NCBI GenBank assembly: GCA_008360975.2
Contig: CM039193.1
Coordinates: forward strand, 19,451,389-19,515,388
Reading direction: 5' to 3'
DNA length: 64,000 bases
Origin: Lichenostomus cassidix
Taxonomy: Eukaryota > Chordata > Aves > Passeriformes > Meliphagidae
The notes beneath the pieces are model-generated. The model did no database searches, had not been told where the DNA came from, and saw nothing but the letters and a program-made list of their open reading frames with translations. The position numbers were made by a program, and so were the translations under genes. Shown here piece after piece: positions 9,260 through 22,220 of this stretch; the stretch's first letter is position 1, and each line of letters starts with the position of its first letter.

Positions 9260-11377
9260 GGACTGAGGCATTTGGTGTTCCTAGAGGGCTTCTCAACCTT
9301 AGGCATGTTTCAGTGCATTAGTGTTGACTATAGGCAGTGTAAATTTAGGATAAATGAGTCTGGCCATAGAGATGGAACATTCCATAGAAATGGAATACTC
9401 AAAGGAACATGGCCACATAGGTCTTGTTAGAATTGGGCTGTAATCTGGTATTTTCCATGCTAAGAGGCATGTGTAATTGCTTCATCCTTTTCCTTGGGAC
9501 AGACATGTGCCAAGTACACTGCTGACCCTAGCACATAATTTTTTTTCACTAACAAATGAAAATAGTGAGGGGAAAAAGGAGGTATTTCTAAAGGAAACTT
9601 ACAGTATAAACTTTAAAAATGAAATCCGCTGATTCAGGATAACTGATATGTCCTGCTTCCTTCAAACTGTCACCTCGTGTTACGCACAAGATGTGACCTG
9701 TGAGCAGGCATCTCCAGGACAAGGCAGATTACATCTGGTCACGTCAGAGGCTTCAGGAGTCACTCAGAGCCAGGCAAACCCAGACACGCTGCGCAGTGCT
9801 GGTGACACCCAGCCGCCTGTATGTACCCAAGTCCTTCAGCATTTATACAATATTTACTGGCCCAAGTCCATGCCAAATTGAAAAAATCTATCTGTTTAAA
9901 ATGATACATGTTCAAAGCAATTCCAGGTTGCAAATGCAGAGTGTCTGTTTGGCAGTAATAACATTAATAGATACTCGCTGGTGCTGGTTGGGTCATTAAT
10001 GCTGTCTCAGGCTTAGGAGCAGCAAATTGACCTGGGAGTGGGGCTGAGCTCTGTTCTGACTGCCAGTGCCCACCTGCACAAACCCCCCCTTCCAGTGCCT
10101 TCCCTTCTCTCCTAGACCTTATCTCACAGTGGCAATGTCGAGGCTGGGCTGGAGTGAGTGAATGATGAGAGCTCAAAGGCTCTTCAGGACTTTTTGCTAT
10201 GGATCTTTTGAGGAAGTAGAACTGGACCTGCTTCAAACCTTTTTATTCCCAGTATGCCCAGCAGGGCAACAATTTCAGTTGTGTGGGCCAAGATAAAGAA
10301 CCACTTCCAGCATCATGGAGTCCACCCAAAGAACACCCATTTCTTGCACTTTTTGTAATCAGAGGGTTCAGCAACTCTGGCAAGAAGCCATGAGGGGAAA
10401 AGCAGTAACTCCAGTGGGTTGGTCCTGGGCTGTTTCAGGTTGGACTAGTCATAAGTACCTTGCAATGTAGGTGAAAAACCAGAGGGAAGCTCTGGCTCAC
10501 CTGTTCCCAGCAGCTTGCTCTCTCAGTTGGAAAATCTCAGTTTGTCAAAATATTATTGTCGTCTTGCCTTTTACCACAGTGAGAGTTCCAGGACCAATTA
10601 CATAAGGGAAATGGTTATCTCAATGGATAAATGCAAGCTGAGTACACAAGGAACAAAATTCTAGACAAATATGGAACCAAATATTTATATGATATGTAGA
10701 AACCATAGATACCATATCATATAGATACCATACATATCCTGTCATATAAAGTGCAATAATTTAACTTGTGTGTGCAGGAGAAAGATCTTGGAGGTTGGAG
10801 AACAAAGTGAGTGTGTCTTTCCAGTTGTCTATGAAAAATGGAAGGTGAGGAAAGTACACTGTTGAGGTTATTTTGCTTTTGTCATGTTTCCCAACGTGTT
10901 GCTCATGTAGAGAATTAAAGCCACTCATTTTTGGGTGAATCTACCTTCTCCCAGTGGCTGTGCTCTTATCCAGGGAAGTTCAGCTCTCAAAAAGGCTTTA
11001 AGTAGTTTACAAAATCCATCATGCATTAAGAGCAGCAAACACAATTTTTTATGCAGGTAAAAGATGCACTATCCAAGAGGTAAAATGAAAACAGAGTGTA
11101 AGAATTTTCAAAGCCCTTGTATGAGGCTGAGAGATGAAAACTGAGTAGTCAATCATGTAGCTTAAAATGACTTTGAGTAACCCACAGCAGCAATGACATT
11201 GGAGTTTGGGTTCCACTATGGCAGTGTTAAAGTGCTTCAGAGCGTTTCAGTTAATGACAATTTAGCTCTACCTCCATAAACAGTGTACCCAGCTGTGATA
11301 ATTGTGTATGTGCTCTATATTCAGAGCTTGTTAATGAGGAGCCATGAGCTCCTGGAGGATGCTCCTGGGTAAGTGGA
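9260..11377. other. Unique DNA, no gene seen
   Basis: No recognisable gene or transposon. It contains an AT-rich inverted-repeat and direct-repeat patch at 10686-10737, described separately. The open frames at 9648-9999 and 9964-10236 show no domain. Confidence 0.45.
10686..10737. repeat. AT-rich inverted repeat overlapping a short direct repeat
   Basis: The 11-base arm TATATGATATG (10686-10696) is matched by its exact complement CATATCATATA (10713-10723) across a 16-base loop. Overlapping this, ATAGATACCATA occurs twice, at 10705 and 10721. It is a local slippage or cruciform-prone patch with no known family. Confidence 0.6.
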
Positions 11378-11777
11378 TGCCTGGAGAGGAGGAGTCTTTG
11401 GGGTGACCTAATTGTGACCTTCCAGTACGTGAAGGGAGCCTGCAAGAAAGATGGACAGAGACTTCTTCCAGGGGCCTGGAGTGACAGGCCAAAGGGGAAT
11501 GGCTTCAAACTGACAAGAGAGTAGGTTTAGGTTAGATATTAGAAAGAAATTCCTCCCTGTGAGGGTAGTGTGGCCGTGGCCCAGGTTGCCCAGGGAAGAT
11601 GTGGCTGCCCCTGGATCCCTGGAAATGTCCAAGGCCAAGTTGGACAGGGCTTGTAGCAACCTGGGATAGTGGAAGGCTGGGTGTGGAGGCTATTCCACAC
11701 ATGGCAGGAAGTGAAATGAGGTGGGCTTTAAGGTCCTTTCCAACCCAAACCAGTCTGCATTTCTGTGATTCTATGAA
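11378..11777 (+). repeat. CR1 LINE, 3'-end fragment (+ strand)
   Basis: This copy is in sense orientation. It starts near CTGGAGAGGAGGAGTCTTTG, passes through GACAGAGACTTCTTCCAG and AGGTTTAGGTTAGATATTAG, then GGTTGCCCAGGGAAGATGTG and TCCCTGGAAATGTCCAAGGC. It finishes with GGTCCTTTCCAACCCAAACC and the terminal TTCTGTGATTCTATGA tail. It is about 400 bp and 5'-truncated with an intact 3' end. The frames at 11251-11659 and 11599-11793 are CR1-derived wholly or in part. Confidence 0.93.
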
Positions 11778-14700
11778 GTGCAGGTGTGTTTAGAGCAGGG
11801 GAGATTTGCATGGATACAGCATTCAGACACTCACTCTGCTGAACTCACTCAGCCTGGTAATAATTTTTTATTTATATTTGAAAATGGTATTCAATGCCTA
11901 AAGATTTTAGTTTCGTTAATGTACTCCAAGCCACCATTCTGTGTGGACAGACTCTTATTTTAGGCTCATTATGGAACAAAAATAACACTCTGACATTATC
12001 TTTAAAAGCAAATTCTCAGTGCCTGTGTAAAAGAAGTTCACAGGAAACCCCCCACCTGAAGTCACCTACTATTTATATGCCATATGTTGGTTACACATAA
12101 ACACAAGGGATTTACACATGGATAATGTGTCCAAAGAATGTCTCTCATTCTCTGCAGACCTACTGATGAGTATGACCTCTGATCATAATTAATTTTCCAG
12201 GAGGACTTGAAACTGCTATTTAACCTACCTAAGTAATTTCTCATTCTTCCCAAGGCACGTCATTAGAAGACTTCCTTCTTAATTATAAATATAGGAAAGG
12301 GTGTGAAAAGGACTTGGACATTGATATATATATGGGATTGTACGTTCCATTCTGGATCATTGTCTTTTCTATAATTAAAAATAAATCATAGCCACTTGTA
12401 AACAATTAATTCAATTTCCTTTATTACAGCATAATTTAATTTCTCTTTGCCATGCATTTCCATAACATTATTGTTTTATTCTCTCTTCATAACACTAAAT
12501 TATGTTTCCCCCCTCCCATCAAGGTCCCCTTCTGTTTTCTCTCAGTGGAAATAACACACCACAGAACACCCCCCTGTAAGCAGGAGCACTGGTATCTGTT
12601 TACTACGAAAACCTGCTTTACAGGTGGTCTTGCCCATAGTCACATTGTTCCCAGGTACAAATACAATTTCCTTTGCTCTGCTCTGTGGAGGGTTTAATTT
12701 GTCTGATGTTCTCTCTCTGGAAGGTTTTCTGTTCCACAGCTCATCCAGCACGTAAGATGTGTTCAACATGAGCCGGTAGAGAGCATCACCAGATCAGCAA
12801 GCAGTTATCTTCTTGCTGAGGCAAGTTCCAAATTTTGGGACACTGGGAGGGACATGAATTCCAGCAGAAGGTGGAATGTGTTTGTCTCCCCTGACTACCT
12901 GTCTTGTGAAACCTGATCTGCTGGACTCTTGGAGACCTGTGTGTTGTGAACACTTCTTTCCTTTGCTCATGTCCTGGCCATCTCCCTTGAAATCATGTTC
13001 ATTTTGTGGAGGAAGCTGCTGTCAAACTCTCTTGCTCTGCATTCTCCTCATCAGCTTTTCAGGGCAGCCTGAGCTTCACTGGAGAAGGCTTGCAGAAGGG
13101 AAAATGGAAGTTAGAGAGCTGGGCCAGGTGACTCCATTTCTGCTTTTCAAAAGCCCTTTAAAATCATTATAAGGCTAACCTTCATCCTTCCCTTTCTTGT
13201 CCATGAACTCAGGTTCCAAGAAGTCCCCCAAGTGTTCCTACTGGCCCTAAGTGTGGACAAAAAGGCATACCCTACCTGTATTTGTGAGAGAAATGCTGTA
13301 TAGTTTAGAGCATAGTTACCTATTCAAGCTGCAATTTTTTGGAGAAAAGATAGTGTTTGATAAATTCTTCTGTTGCACTGATTGGAGAGAAAAAAAAAAA
13401 GAAACCACTGTGTTTAATTCCATCATGGGATGTAAATTTCTGCCAGTGAAAAAAGCATCTGGCCTCATGTCAGTCCAGGGACACAAAGGAGCCCTCTTCC
13501 ATCTGTTCATCTGCACCAGTTGCACCCCAAATCTCTTTTTGAGGTTCCCTGCCTTGACAACTCCTCTCAGGCAGCCATGGCCCAAGTCCTCGAGACTGGA
13601 TGTGCTTATTTCCTTAGGTATTATCTTAATTGCAGGCAGATTGTGAGCGTCGGGCCCTGCGTATCTTGGCCCAGTTTGGCTCCCAGAGCCATTGTAGTCT
13701 GTCACCCTCCATGCTCTGAGACTTCCTGGGGAGCTTTCTGTATTGCTGGGGTATCCTGAAGAGTCTACTGCGTACAAGACATGTAAACACTTAGGAAGCA
13801 AGTGGAAAATGCCACTAGGAAACAATGGGAGCCAATTGCTCCTGGGGAAGCTGGGTATATTGTTACTGGGATCTTGCCCAATCCTTTTACTTAACCCTGA
13901 GCCATTTACAGGGCTCCAGAGACCTGCCTGGGGACATGAAGAACTGGTTCCTAAAGTGCTCTACAGTGCAGTATTAAAATCTGACAGCAAAGGTAGACCC
14001 CATGTGTGTGCAGAGCCAAATCTCAGGTGAGAGCAGTTTCTCCTTTTTGCTAAAGACTAAGGTACACATTTCCTTCTGTTGCTGAGAAAACATTCCTTTA
14101 GAAAGGACCCAGACTGCCGTGTGCTCCTGTGAGTGGCTATCATGAGCTGAAAAAGCAGCACCAACCCTCTTAGCTGATTGCAAAGGACAGGAAGGGAGTT
14201 TTCTTGCAGATGTGGGACTCTAATGAAGGCTGGTTTTCTTTATTTTAGCAGCAGTTCTATTCCCCTCATTCAGTCTCTGTGTGTACATTTACATTGATGT
14301 TACTCTAGTCACACATGTGTGTGAAAAGTGTTCAAAGGAGTGATGCCTTCCCGTTTGAAAGATTGCTTTTGTGGCCTGTGCTGCTGTGGCAGGTGCTGTG
14401 CAGAGCTGTGCTGCAGAGCTCCTGAGCTCTCTAATCAATCTGTGCACAGTCCGTGCCCCAGCAGCTCGGCAGGCTAGGCTGTGCCGTGCGTCACTCAGCC
14501 CTCTCCTGAATACACAAACGGGAGATGAGCGACGTCACCTGGTGTTCCTCAGGAACTCTGCAACTGGGATGTGTCCCTGTGATATATCGATTCAGATCAC
14601 GGCCTCTGGGAAGAGACACAGTGACTGGAGGTGTGGATACATTATCTCACTCTGTGAGATGAGAATGCAGTTACTTGGGGTGATGCTCAGCCAGAAATAA

Positions 14701-17700
14701 TCTAATATTTGAAAGCACGAGGAACATCTTTAAATTCCTTGTTAAAAAGAAGAGAAAGATCGAGAAGCCCAGAACTGGTTCCCTCCCACCCCCCAAGAAT
14801 GGTTTCTCTTTGATTCTAACTGAATCGAAAAATAGTGCATATTTCTCTTGGATAATTAGGACTGCTGAATCCATTGACATTTGTTGCTATCTCACATATC
14901 ATCTCTCCTCTGCTCAATATGTGTCCACCCAGCAGTGCATGTGCACGCAGATGTTAACAATCCCACTGAGGGCTGGCTGAGCTTGCACTGCCACAGCTCA
15001 GTGGAAGGAGCTATTTTCTGTGTACCCTTCACTCACTGAGCATGGGTATATGGAGTGTGTCCATGCTTCCTGAATGTGAGCTAGGGGAGAATAGATTCAG
15101 ATAGGCAGGAAAGAGGTTCTGAAGAGATACAATGAGCCATCCATGACTCTTGCCCTATCCTCATCTGGTGAATGTGGATGATACCTCCTGGCATTTATTA
15201 ATACCCCCCCCAACCTCTTCTAATGTCACTATTCCGACTCTGTAGCAAGCAGCCAGGCACTGGGTCTGCCTCCCACCCGCAGGAAAACACTAATCTCCCT
15301 TCAGCCTTCTCCTCCCAAGGCCACAGTCAATGTCTCTCAGTGATTCAGCTGCCAAAGGATGTTCCTGCAAAAGTCTGCTCACGCCCTGTATCTTTTTTGT
15401 CTGTTAGCTAAATATAACATGGGTAATAATTCTAGTGACACGAAGTAAATGGCCATAATTTTTCTTTACAGAGTCTCTGTTTGGGATCCTGTGTAATCTG
15501 GCTTCAGAAAAGAGACATTCCTTCAGGAATGTGTCTTGATGCCATATTGCTGTTACATGTTGTTTAAATCAATACAGTGGTGCACTAAACACTTCCATAT
15601 AAATTTATCTAATTTGTTTAAAAGTATACATTTCTAGGTATTTATATCTGGTGCTATCTAAATCCATATCAGTCATTTGTACTGCAACATAAGCCTTAAC
15701 CATTCTCATGTCTTGAGTGGACTGGAACTCAAGGGAAAGGAATTACTGCTCTGGAATACAAAATATTTGCATTCAATTAATATAGAACAGATGATGCTGA
15801 TAAAACATTTTCATGAAGTGCTTTTAAATATGACCCTTTGGCAACTTCATTTGTACTGTGCCCATAAACCCCTTTCAATGTTCAGTGTCTTTAGGCAGCT
15901 CCAAACAGTCCAAGTTCCACCTACCAGGCATTCCCACCAATGCGCAATGCTGCAACAAAATGTTATTTTGGCTCAAGGTTGAAAGCAAGCAAGATCAGTC
16001 TCAGAAGCTCATAGCTGCAACTCAGTGATTTTTTGTTCCATTTCTGCCCTAGAAAACAGCCTTTTATAATAAGTATTACTGCCAATGTGATTGCCATGTT
16101 CAAGAGAGTATCAGCTTAAATAGGAAACAGATCCTGGACCATTTATGTGTTCTGGGGCACATGCAGGATCAGGCTTCCTGCAGAAATGTAAGAGCGATGG
16201 GTTTTTTCTTTTAAAATTTTGTTGTTCTGCAACCTGCTGTTCACCGTCCTAAGGGATTTGCCAGGAAGTGAGAGGTACAGAATTCCCTCCTCTGTCTGGT
16301 TGCATTAGCATCCTCAACTCCCACCTTGAAGGAGGATGCTTCAACTGCCAGACCAGTCTGCATGGGCAAACCCCACCAGTCCTGCTGAATTCTGGAGTAA
16401 ATAATTTTTGTTGGGCCTGATAGAGGGAAAGGAATGAGCTCTCTGAGAGGAGAGATTTCATTTCCTGCTCCCAGGGCTGGTTCTGTGCTTTTCCTGTGTT
16501 GTGTTTCAAACAGAGCAGGAGCTCTCAGGTGAGTGCTGCAATTCCTGCACTGCACGCTCACCCTCCCTTGCTGACCCAGTCACACTGCTGTTGAGCAGTG
16601 CTCTGGCCCCAGCAGGAGTCAGGTGAGAGTGACCACTCAGGATACCCTGCCAGGTGGGAGCTAGGTCATGGTGCTAGGAGTGAGGAGCAGACACGGGAGC
16701 AGGATCAGTGCTAGCATGTGTGGTCTGCTCACTTACCTTTCCACCTCTGCTTTCAGCAAACTGTCCTGTTCAGGCTTTTGGGAATAATGGGTCAGGGGGT
16801 TTCATGCACAAAGAGTTCTGGACTATGTTTCTAAGCAGATACCACCTCCCTGCAAATCTTATGTGTTGTGGGAGAGCTGGGATTTAGGACATGCTAAGCT
16901 GAGGTTTTATTGCACTCTTATCAGTAACTATAAACCAAGCCTGGCTTTAGCCACCTCCCGCTCAGTTGCTGGCTGAGTTTGGACAGGGAATTTTTAAGCT
17001 CCTGTACCACACAGGGAATCTCTGATCCCAGCTTAGGGTTTTAGTTTTCACTCTGGGGATCTAACTTTCTGCATTGCTGTATCCTTTTGGAATCTAGTAT
17101 CCCTAGTGGTGCTGTTGGCCTGTGTGTCTGCTCTGAAATAAAGCACAGGTGCTGTTCTACACCCAGCTAAGTTATTCTTCAGAGAAACTCCTCTGCAGTC
17201 ACTTGCTCTCATAGTGGCTAGTAAAAAACAATTTCACACCTGAACAGCCATTTAATTTTCACAGTATGTATAAGAAACTGCAGAGAGCTCTTTTTGTGCT
17301 CTCCAAATACACCAAAAATCATCTATCTTGGGTGTACAGGTCTTCCTAACTCAGTCATCATGCCACGCTAATACACTTACATACCTTCTAGACAGAAGCT
17401 CACATTCAGCCAGCTCCAAAGAAACAAGGTCCCTAAAGAATTGCTGTAATTCATATTCCCAATCTTCACTTTAAAAGAACAAAACCATATGTCTCTGATT
17501 CTTCTAATTTTTTCATGTGCTTTCTTTTAGAGAAAACTGGTATCAGGTTTTCTCCCTTCTGAGGATACCTGTGTAAACTTCCCAAAAAGCACAAATTTCC
17601 CTAAGAAGGTGTCCCTTAGTGTGTTATTAACTCTGACGTACTTGCACTGATGGAGGAATGAGAATTAATTGCCTGGTTGTGAGCTGAGAATGCTGGCAGA

Positions 17701-18747
17701 GGAGATTCTTTTTCATGTCAAAGGCAATAAGTTCTGGTATATTGCACACTGCTGCAACAAAGGATTTGGGGCAAAGAAACTGTGCTTTGTACAATAATTG
17801 TAACATCTGAACCAGTGAAATGGTTTTGTACATGCACACTGCTTTCTTGTGGGAATGTTTTCAACATGTACTAAACAATATGGGCGTAACACTGTTATTG
17901 CTGAAGCTTTAGGGTCCAGCAGAGTCCACAAACACGTGAGTTAAAGGGCTTAAGTTAATTTGGCTTATTCTCAGTGTTGAAAGGTTGTGTGCATCCTGCC
18001 TCTTGTGGATAAGCACTGTCTTGTTTGGGCAGGCTGCCCATTTGCAGTTACATAACCCTGGTTCTCTGTGGAACCGGCTATAGCCTGGTGAACTAATGCA
18101 AAAGGAATATGAACCCACCTAATCTCTGTCCTTCAGAACATGTCTGGGGATATGAATCCCCGTGCTCTGCTGGAAGCAGAGTCCTGGGAATGCAATGATG
18201 CCCTCTGCTAACCCAGGGCCAGCTCCTTCCCAAAACTCAGGAGACAGCCCCAGATGAAAAGAAACCAGAGGATAGCACTGAGTAGCTCAAGGGCAGGGAG
18301 GCAAACTCTCTGGAGAGGCTGAGAAATTAGGCTTTGAGAGAAAGAGGTCACAAAGAGGAGAGAGGAGCATCTCTAAACCTTTAGCCAGATAGAGGCCTTA
18401 CCCTGAACACAGGATCTGTACTTGCCTGGAAAGCATGAAATCCATGTTAGAGATATGAAGTGGTTGAGGAAAATAGATGCTCTTTTTCTCTGTAGGCCAT
18501 CATCACTCCAAAGAACTTGCCTTCCTTTTGGATAGTGTCAGCCCTGAGACACTGAGGGGAAGCAAAAGCACATGAAATTTTTCTTCACTGCATAGTTTTA
18601 GCTGAAAAGAAGTGTAGATGCAATGATCATAACATTGGAATGTCATCTCAGCATGAGTATTCTGGGGAAACATAAAACTGAACTCTTGGGGGTAACTACT
18701 GCCTTGCCAATAAGCAAGTTGTGACAATAGTGACTGTGTTGCAAACA
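11778..18747. other. About 7 kb of unique DNA, no gene confirmed
   Basis: This is the longest repeat-poor stretch in the first half of the window. I recognise no transposon. It holds the longest open frame of the window (13316-13825, minus, 169 codons), which has no recognisable domain and contains a Phe run produced by an A-rich tract near 13390. A locally CpG-containing patch at 14450-14600 includes a CRE-like site (described separately). Conserved non-coding elements could be present but cannot be judged from one sequence. Confidence 0.4.
14528..14546. promoter_or_regulatory. CRE-like and E-box motif pair
   Basis: CGACGTCA at 14530-14537 differs by one base from the palindromic cAMP response element TGACGTCA. 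It overlaps a CACCTGGTG E-box at 14536-14544, and several CpGs lie in the preceding 80 bases. Motifs this short arise by chance, so this is only a candidate regulatory site. Confidence 0.2.
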
Positions 18748-18753
18748 GCTCAC
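18748..18753. repeat. Target-site duplication, left copy (GCTCAC)
   Basis: GCTCAC precedes the second solo LTR and is repeated exactly at 19015-19020. Confidence 0.92.
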
Positions 18754-19014
18754 TGTCACTGTTGAGCCGCTAGCAGAGAAAAGGACCCGGGTTCTCAGTG
18801 TGGCAAAAAAAGAGGACTTTATTATTTTGATTTCAGCTTATATAGGCTTTTCAGAAGTCACCCAGATTGGTCAGTCAGAAACCTCCCCCTAGGCCCGATT
18901 GGCCAGGCCCGAACTGTCCAAATCTCGAGACACTGCTTTCAATAACATCCAAACTTTATCTTTGTTTATAAAACATGGAAGAAGTTCTCATGGGAAAGAC
19001 CTGTGCTAGCCACA
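18754..19014 (-). mobile_element. Solo LTR of the same endogenous retrovirus family (copy 2)
   Basis: This 261-bp copy begins TGTCACTGTTGAGCCGCTAG and ends TGTGCTAGCCACA. It aligns along its length with the copies at 3461 and 43526, sharing for example CACCCAGATTGGTCAGTCAG, AACCTCCCCCTAGGCC and CATCCAAACTTTATCTTTG. Read on the minus strand it keeps the CCAAT motif, a TATA box (complement of 18838-18844) and AATAAA (complement of 18818-18823). A perfect GCTCAC duplication flanks it, and there is no internal retroviral sequence on either side, so it is a solo LTR. Confidence 0.93.
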
Positions 19015-19020
19015 GCTCAC
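19015..19020. repeat. Target-site duplication, right copy (GCTCAC)
   Basis: Exact repeat of 18748-18753 immediately after the CA terminus of the LTR. Confidence 0.92.
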
Positions 19021-19109
19021 CTCCTCCAGTGTCCCTGCAGAAAGATGCAGGATCTCAGCATAGGCTTTGGGCATGTTTGAATTGACCATTTCAGCGTGGG
19101 GATGTGGGT

Positions 19110-19180
19110 AAACATTGTTAGTACACGGGGGTGTACTAACATTGTTAGTACAATGGGGTGGCATTGTTAGTACACGGGTT
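19110..19180. repeat. Three-unit direct repeat containing a perfect hairpin
   Basis: CATTGTTAGTACA occurs three times (starting about 19113, 19140 and 19162), each followed by a G-rich spacer. Between the first two, GTTAGTACAC (19117-19126) and GTGTACTAAC (19131-19140) form a perfect 10-bp inverted repeat with a GGGG loop. This is a small unique structure about 100 bases from an LTR, with no family I recognise. Confidence 0.7.
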
Positions 19181-22100
19181 GGGCACAGTTCAGGTAGGCC
19201 TGACTTTAAAGTAACAGGTATGAATATTTTTTCACAAAAATGAATTAAACGTTTTGATGAGTGACATCAGCACAAAATGTGGAGTTTTGAACATTAATTT
19301 GGCAAATGGGTTGCATGCATGGTTTGAGTTTTTGTTTTCAAAACTACAGATGTCACAAAACAATAGTCATGTTGAATGGTAACATGGAACCAGATAAATG
19401 CAGCTAAAGGTGTCACCCTGGCTACTTCCTAGCCTGTTCGTAGGTACTTTGATATGAAATTGAAGTTCACCAAGATTTGTTGATGAGAAACTGTTGAATT
19501 TTACTTCGTCTATCAGATCACAAGCAGTCAGCTCTGTGGGCGCAAAGAAGGGATGGAGCCATGTTCACCTAAAGAAGGTGCAATTCAAGAAGTCTTGTCT
19601 TAATTCTGCTTCTCTCCCGCTCCAGTTTGACCCAGTATCTTGCACATTTCCTCTCTGTAAGAAGGAGATATGCTGGAGAATGCTCTCTCCCTCAATTAGT
19701 GTGGTGACAGTGAGCACAGTGCTGCCCTTTCCTCTCTGCTGTCGGAATCAAACTGAGGACACTTCCGGGTATTGATTTTCAGGGCTCTTTATGTTTAGGA
19801 GTAGTGAGATTTGACAAATTATTTGCTTCCCCCACTGGCTTTATCAGTAAAGCTGTCCTAGTTTGACTGAGTGCCAAGCTGTTTTTCGTAATCCCAAGTG
19901 ATGGGAAATGGACCAGAGACATTCTGATTGAATGGGTGAGAAGATTCACTAATGAACTAGAAGACAATAATCAGTGCAGAATCTAGCACTTGCAGAATGC
20001 TTCTGGTTTGTGAAAAATGCACAGGTTCCAGTTTTTTAGCATTATATTGAAAAATTCAGTGTTCTAATTGTCTGGGGAAACTAATATTAAAGATCAGAAC
20101 ACCTTTTTGGAAATTTTCCATACTAAAACAACAATGAAGAGATTATTATTATTAATTTTTAAAACTTATTCAAGATTCCTCCAATCTCCCGGACATGTCC
20201 ACTTATAGTAAATGAAGGGGATTATTTTACAGGTTGTTAAAACTAATTTTAGTAATATAATTGTTAATTCCCTTTTTTCCTTCCTCTTTTCTGCATCCCT
20301 GCGATTAAACATTAAATAGAGAATGTTTAAACATTCCCTTTGGAAAAAGTGTGTTATGGTGGGACAGGAATGTGAAGCTGGTGCCCTGCTCTCTGTTTCT
20401 TATTGTACTTTATATAGTCCTGGTTCTGGGCACAACAGAAGTTTATCCAAAACAACAATTGCGTTGGTGTACAGGTAGTGATGGCATTTCCTAATGGCTC
20501 ACAAGGATCAATCAAATGTTTTAATGTTCCCAGCTGGAGCCAAACGCTACCCTCCCTTTACAGTGAGTTGTGTGAGATCACAGAAACTCCCTTTACTGTT
20601 TCAGTCATTCTGGTGACACTGAGGAAAACTGAGCTCATGGATTAGTCTTTGGGCCCAACCAAGACTTCACCTGGACCAGTTCAGTGTGCCCTTATGGGAG
20701 ATACTGAATAATTCACTTGATTGAAGGTGAAATATTCAGAAATAGGAGGTGAAACAAAAACAGATTTTGACCTGTTATAATATTTTTTTTTTTGGTACTG
20801 ACCATTGCTGTGGTGTTGGAGGGGCCTCCATGTATGAACAGTTACATTCCAGACTGTAAGGTATATAGAAGTCTGACTCGTTTTTGGATATCTGTTGCTA
20901 TATGTATGCTTCCTTGTTGGTATTTTTTTCTGAAATTAGTCTCCCCCCAGGTATCTATTGGCTGTGCAAAAATCCTACTTTCACCTCTGCAACTGTGAAC
21001 TAGTTTCATGAAGTTGTGACTTCTTGGGCAGGCAGGGGTGGCCAGGGTTTGGTCATTCCCTCTTGAAAGGAAGAGCTGCATTCTGAACCAGAAATAAGGC
21101 TTGGGGATTATCTGGATTGTCCATCAGAACATTCCTTAGGTGTGTGTTTGTATTCCATACAACAAGCACAAATTATTGCCTGTTGCATTAGAGCAAATCC
21201 TGGGCACAAGAATTTTCGTCTGTTTGCATCTCACAGTTGTGCTCATAAGTTCATCCCATCTCCTCTTGCAGCCTTTTTGCTATCCGAGCTCATTGTTCTA
21301 GACACTTCAGTTTTATCAAATAACTTCTAAAATCTAAAATGTCTAAGCAAGCATGGGAGCTGAGACCAGAACCTAGTCTAGTCCTAGCCTCTCCAAAGGG
21401 AGTATGGTGAAACCTGTGAACCCTGAATTATGTGCCACTCAGCATCTCTTCCATGGGCTGGACAGGGGCTGAATAGTTTTGTTGGGAAGGGATATGGCCT
21501 TCACCTCTCTCTGGAAGACAACTGAGCTCCCACTTCTCAAGATCAGGCTACTGTAAAAAATAATATCCACTAGTGCATATCAGAACTCTGCAGAAACTGG
21601 TACTTATTTTGTAATGAGCATGGTCCTGTCTCTGTGTCTTATGCATTCTTTAATGATACCTGGGCATGGACTCTTCACATGGAATCGGTTTGGTTTGTGC
21701 ACTGAGACAGACCATTTGGATGTGCAGGGTGTGGAATGTCACCTGGTCAGCAGAGTTACAGTTTCCATCCACATCCTAAGTGTTGATGTGGGGATGCTGC
21801 TATTGCATTTTTTTTGTTCACAGAACTGAGTACTGTTAGCAATAAGCTCATGAGCTCCCAGTGAAAGAAACTCCACACCCATTATTTTGCGGAATAAAAT
21901 GAGTTTTCTCCTAGGCTTTGTCAGAGTGAAACAAAGACCCTGTACTACTGCTGTAGAAATAATAACAATTCATGTACTTGCTGTGGATGAGGGAATTATG
22001 CAGGTTTTTAACCCTCTTCTCGGCAGGTAAAATACCCATTTGGAGTACAAGACAAGCCACTTTGGGAAAATGCACTTTTGCAATCACTTGGAAAAGGTTT

Positions 22101-22220
22101 AGGTGGGAATAGAAATTTCTTTCAATAAGAAAAGGTTGTGCTTTATCAGAGTAAACCCTGACCAATGGCTGTAGTTCATTTGGCATCAACAGTTCAGTTA
22201 CTGCATTTTCAGGCCTGTAC
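19181..22220. other. Unique DNA, no gene seen
   Basis: AT-rich sequence without recognisable exons or transposons. Open frames such as 19494-19775, 20792-20998 and 21911-22222 show no domain. Confidence 0.45.

Noticed and set aside
8321..9306. Set of long overlapping frames on both strands
   Set aside because: They lie in a degenerate tandem array. The translations are repetitive, and different frames are open together.
13316..13825. Longest open frame in the window (169 codons, minus strand)
   Set aside because: No recognisable domain. It includes a Phe run produced by an A-rich tract, and a single 169-codon frame is not surprising in 64 kb read in six frames. No splice or promoter context supports it.
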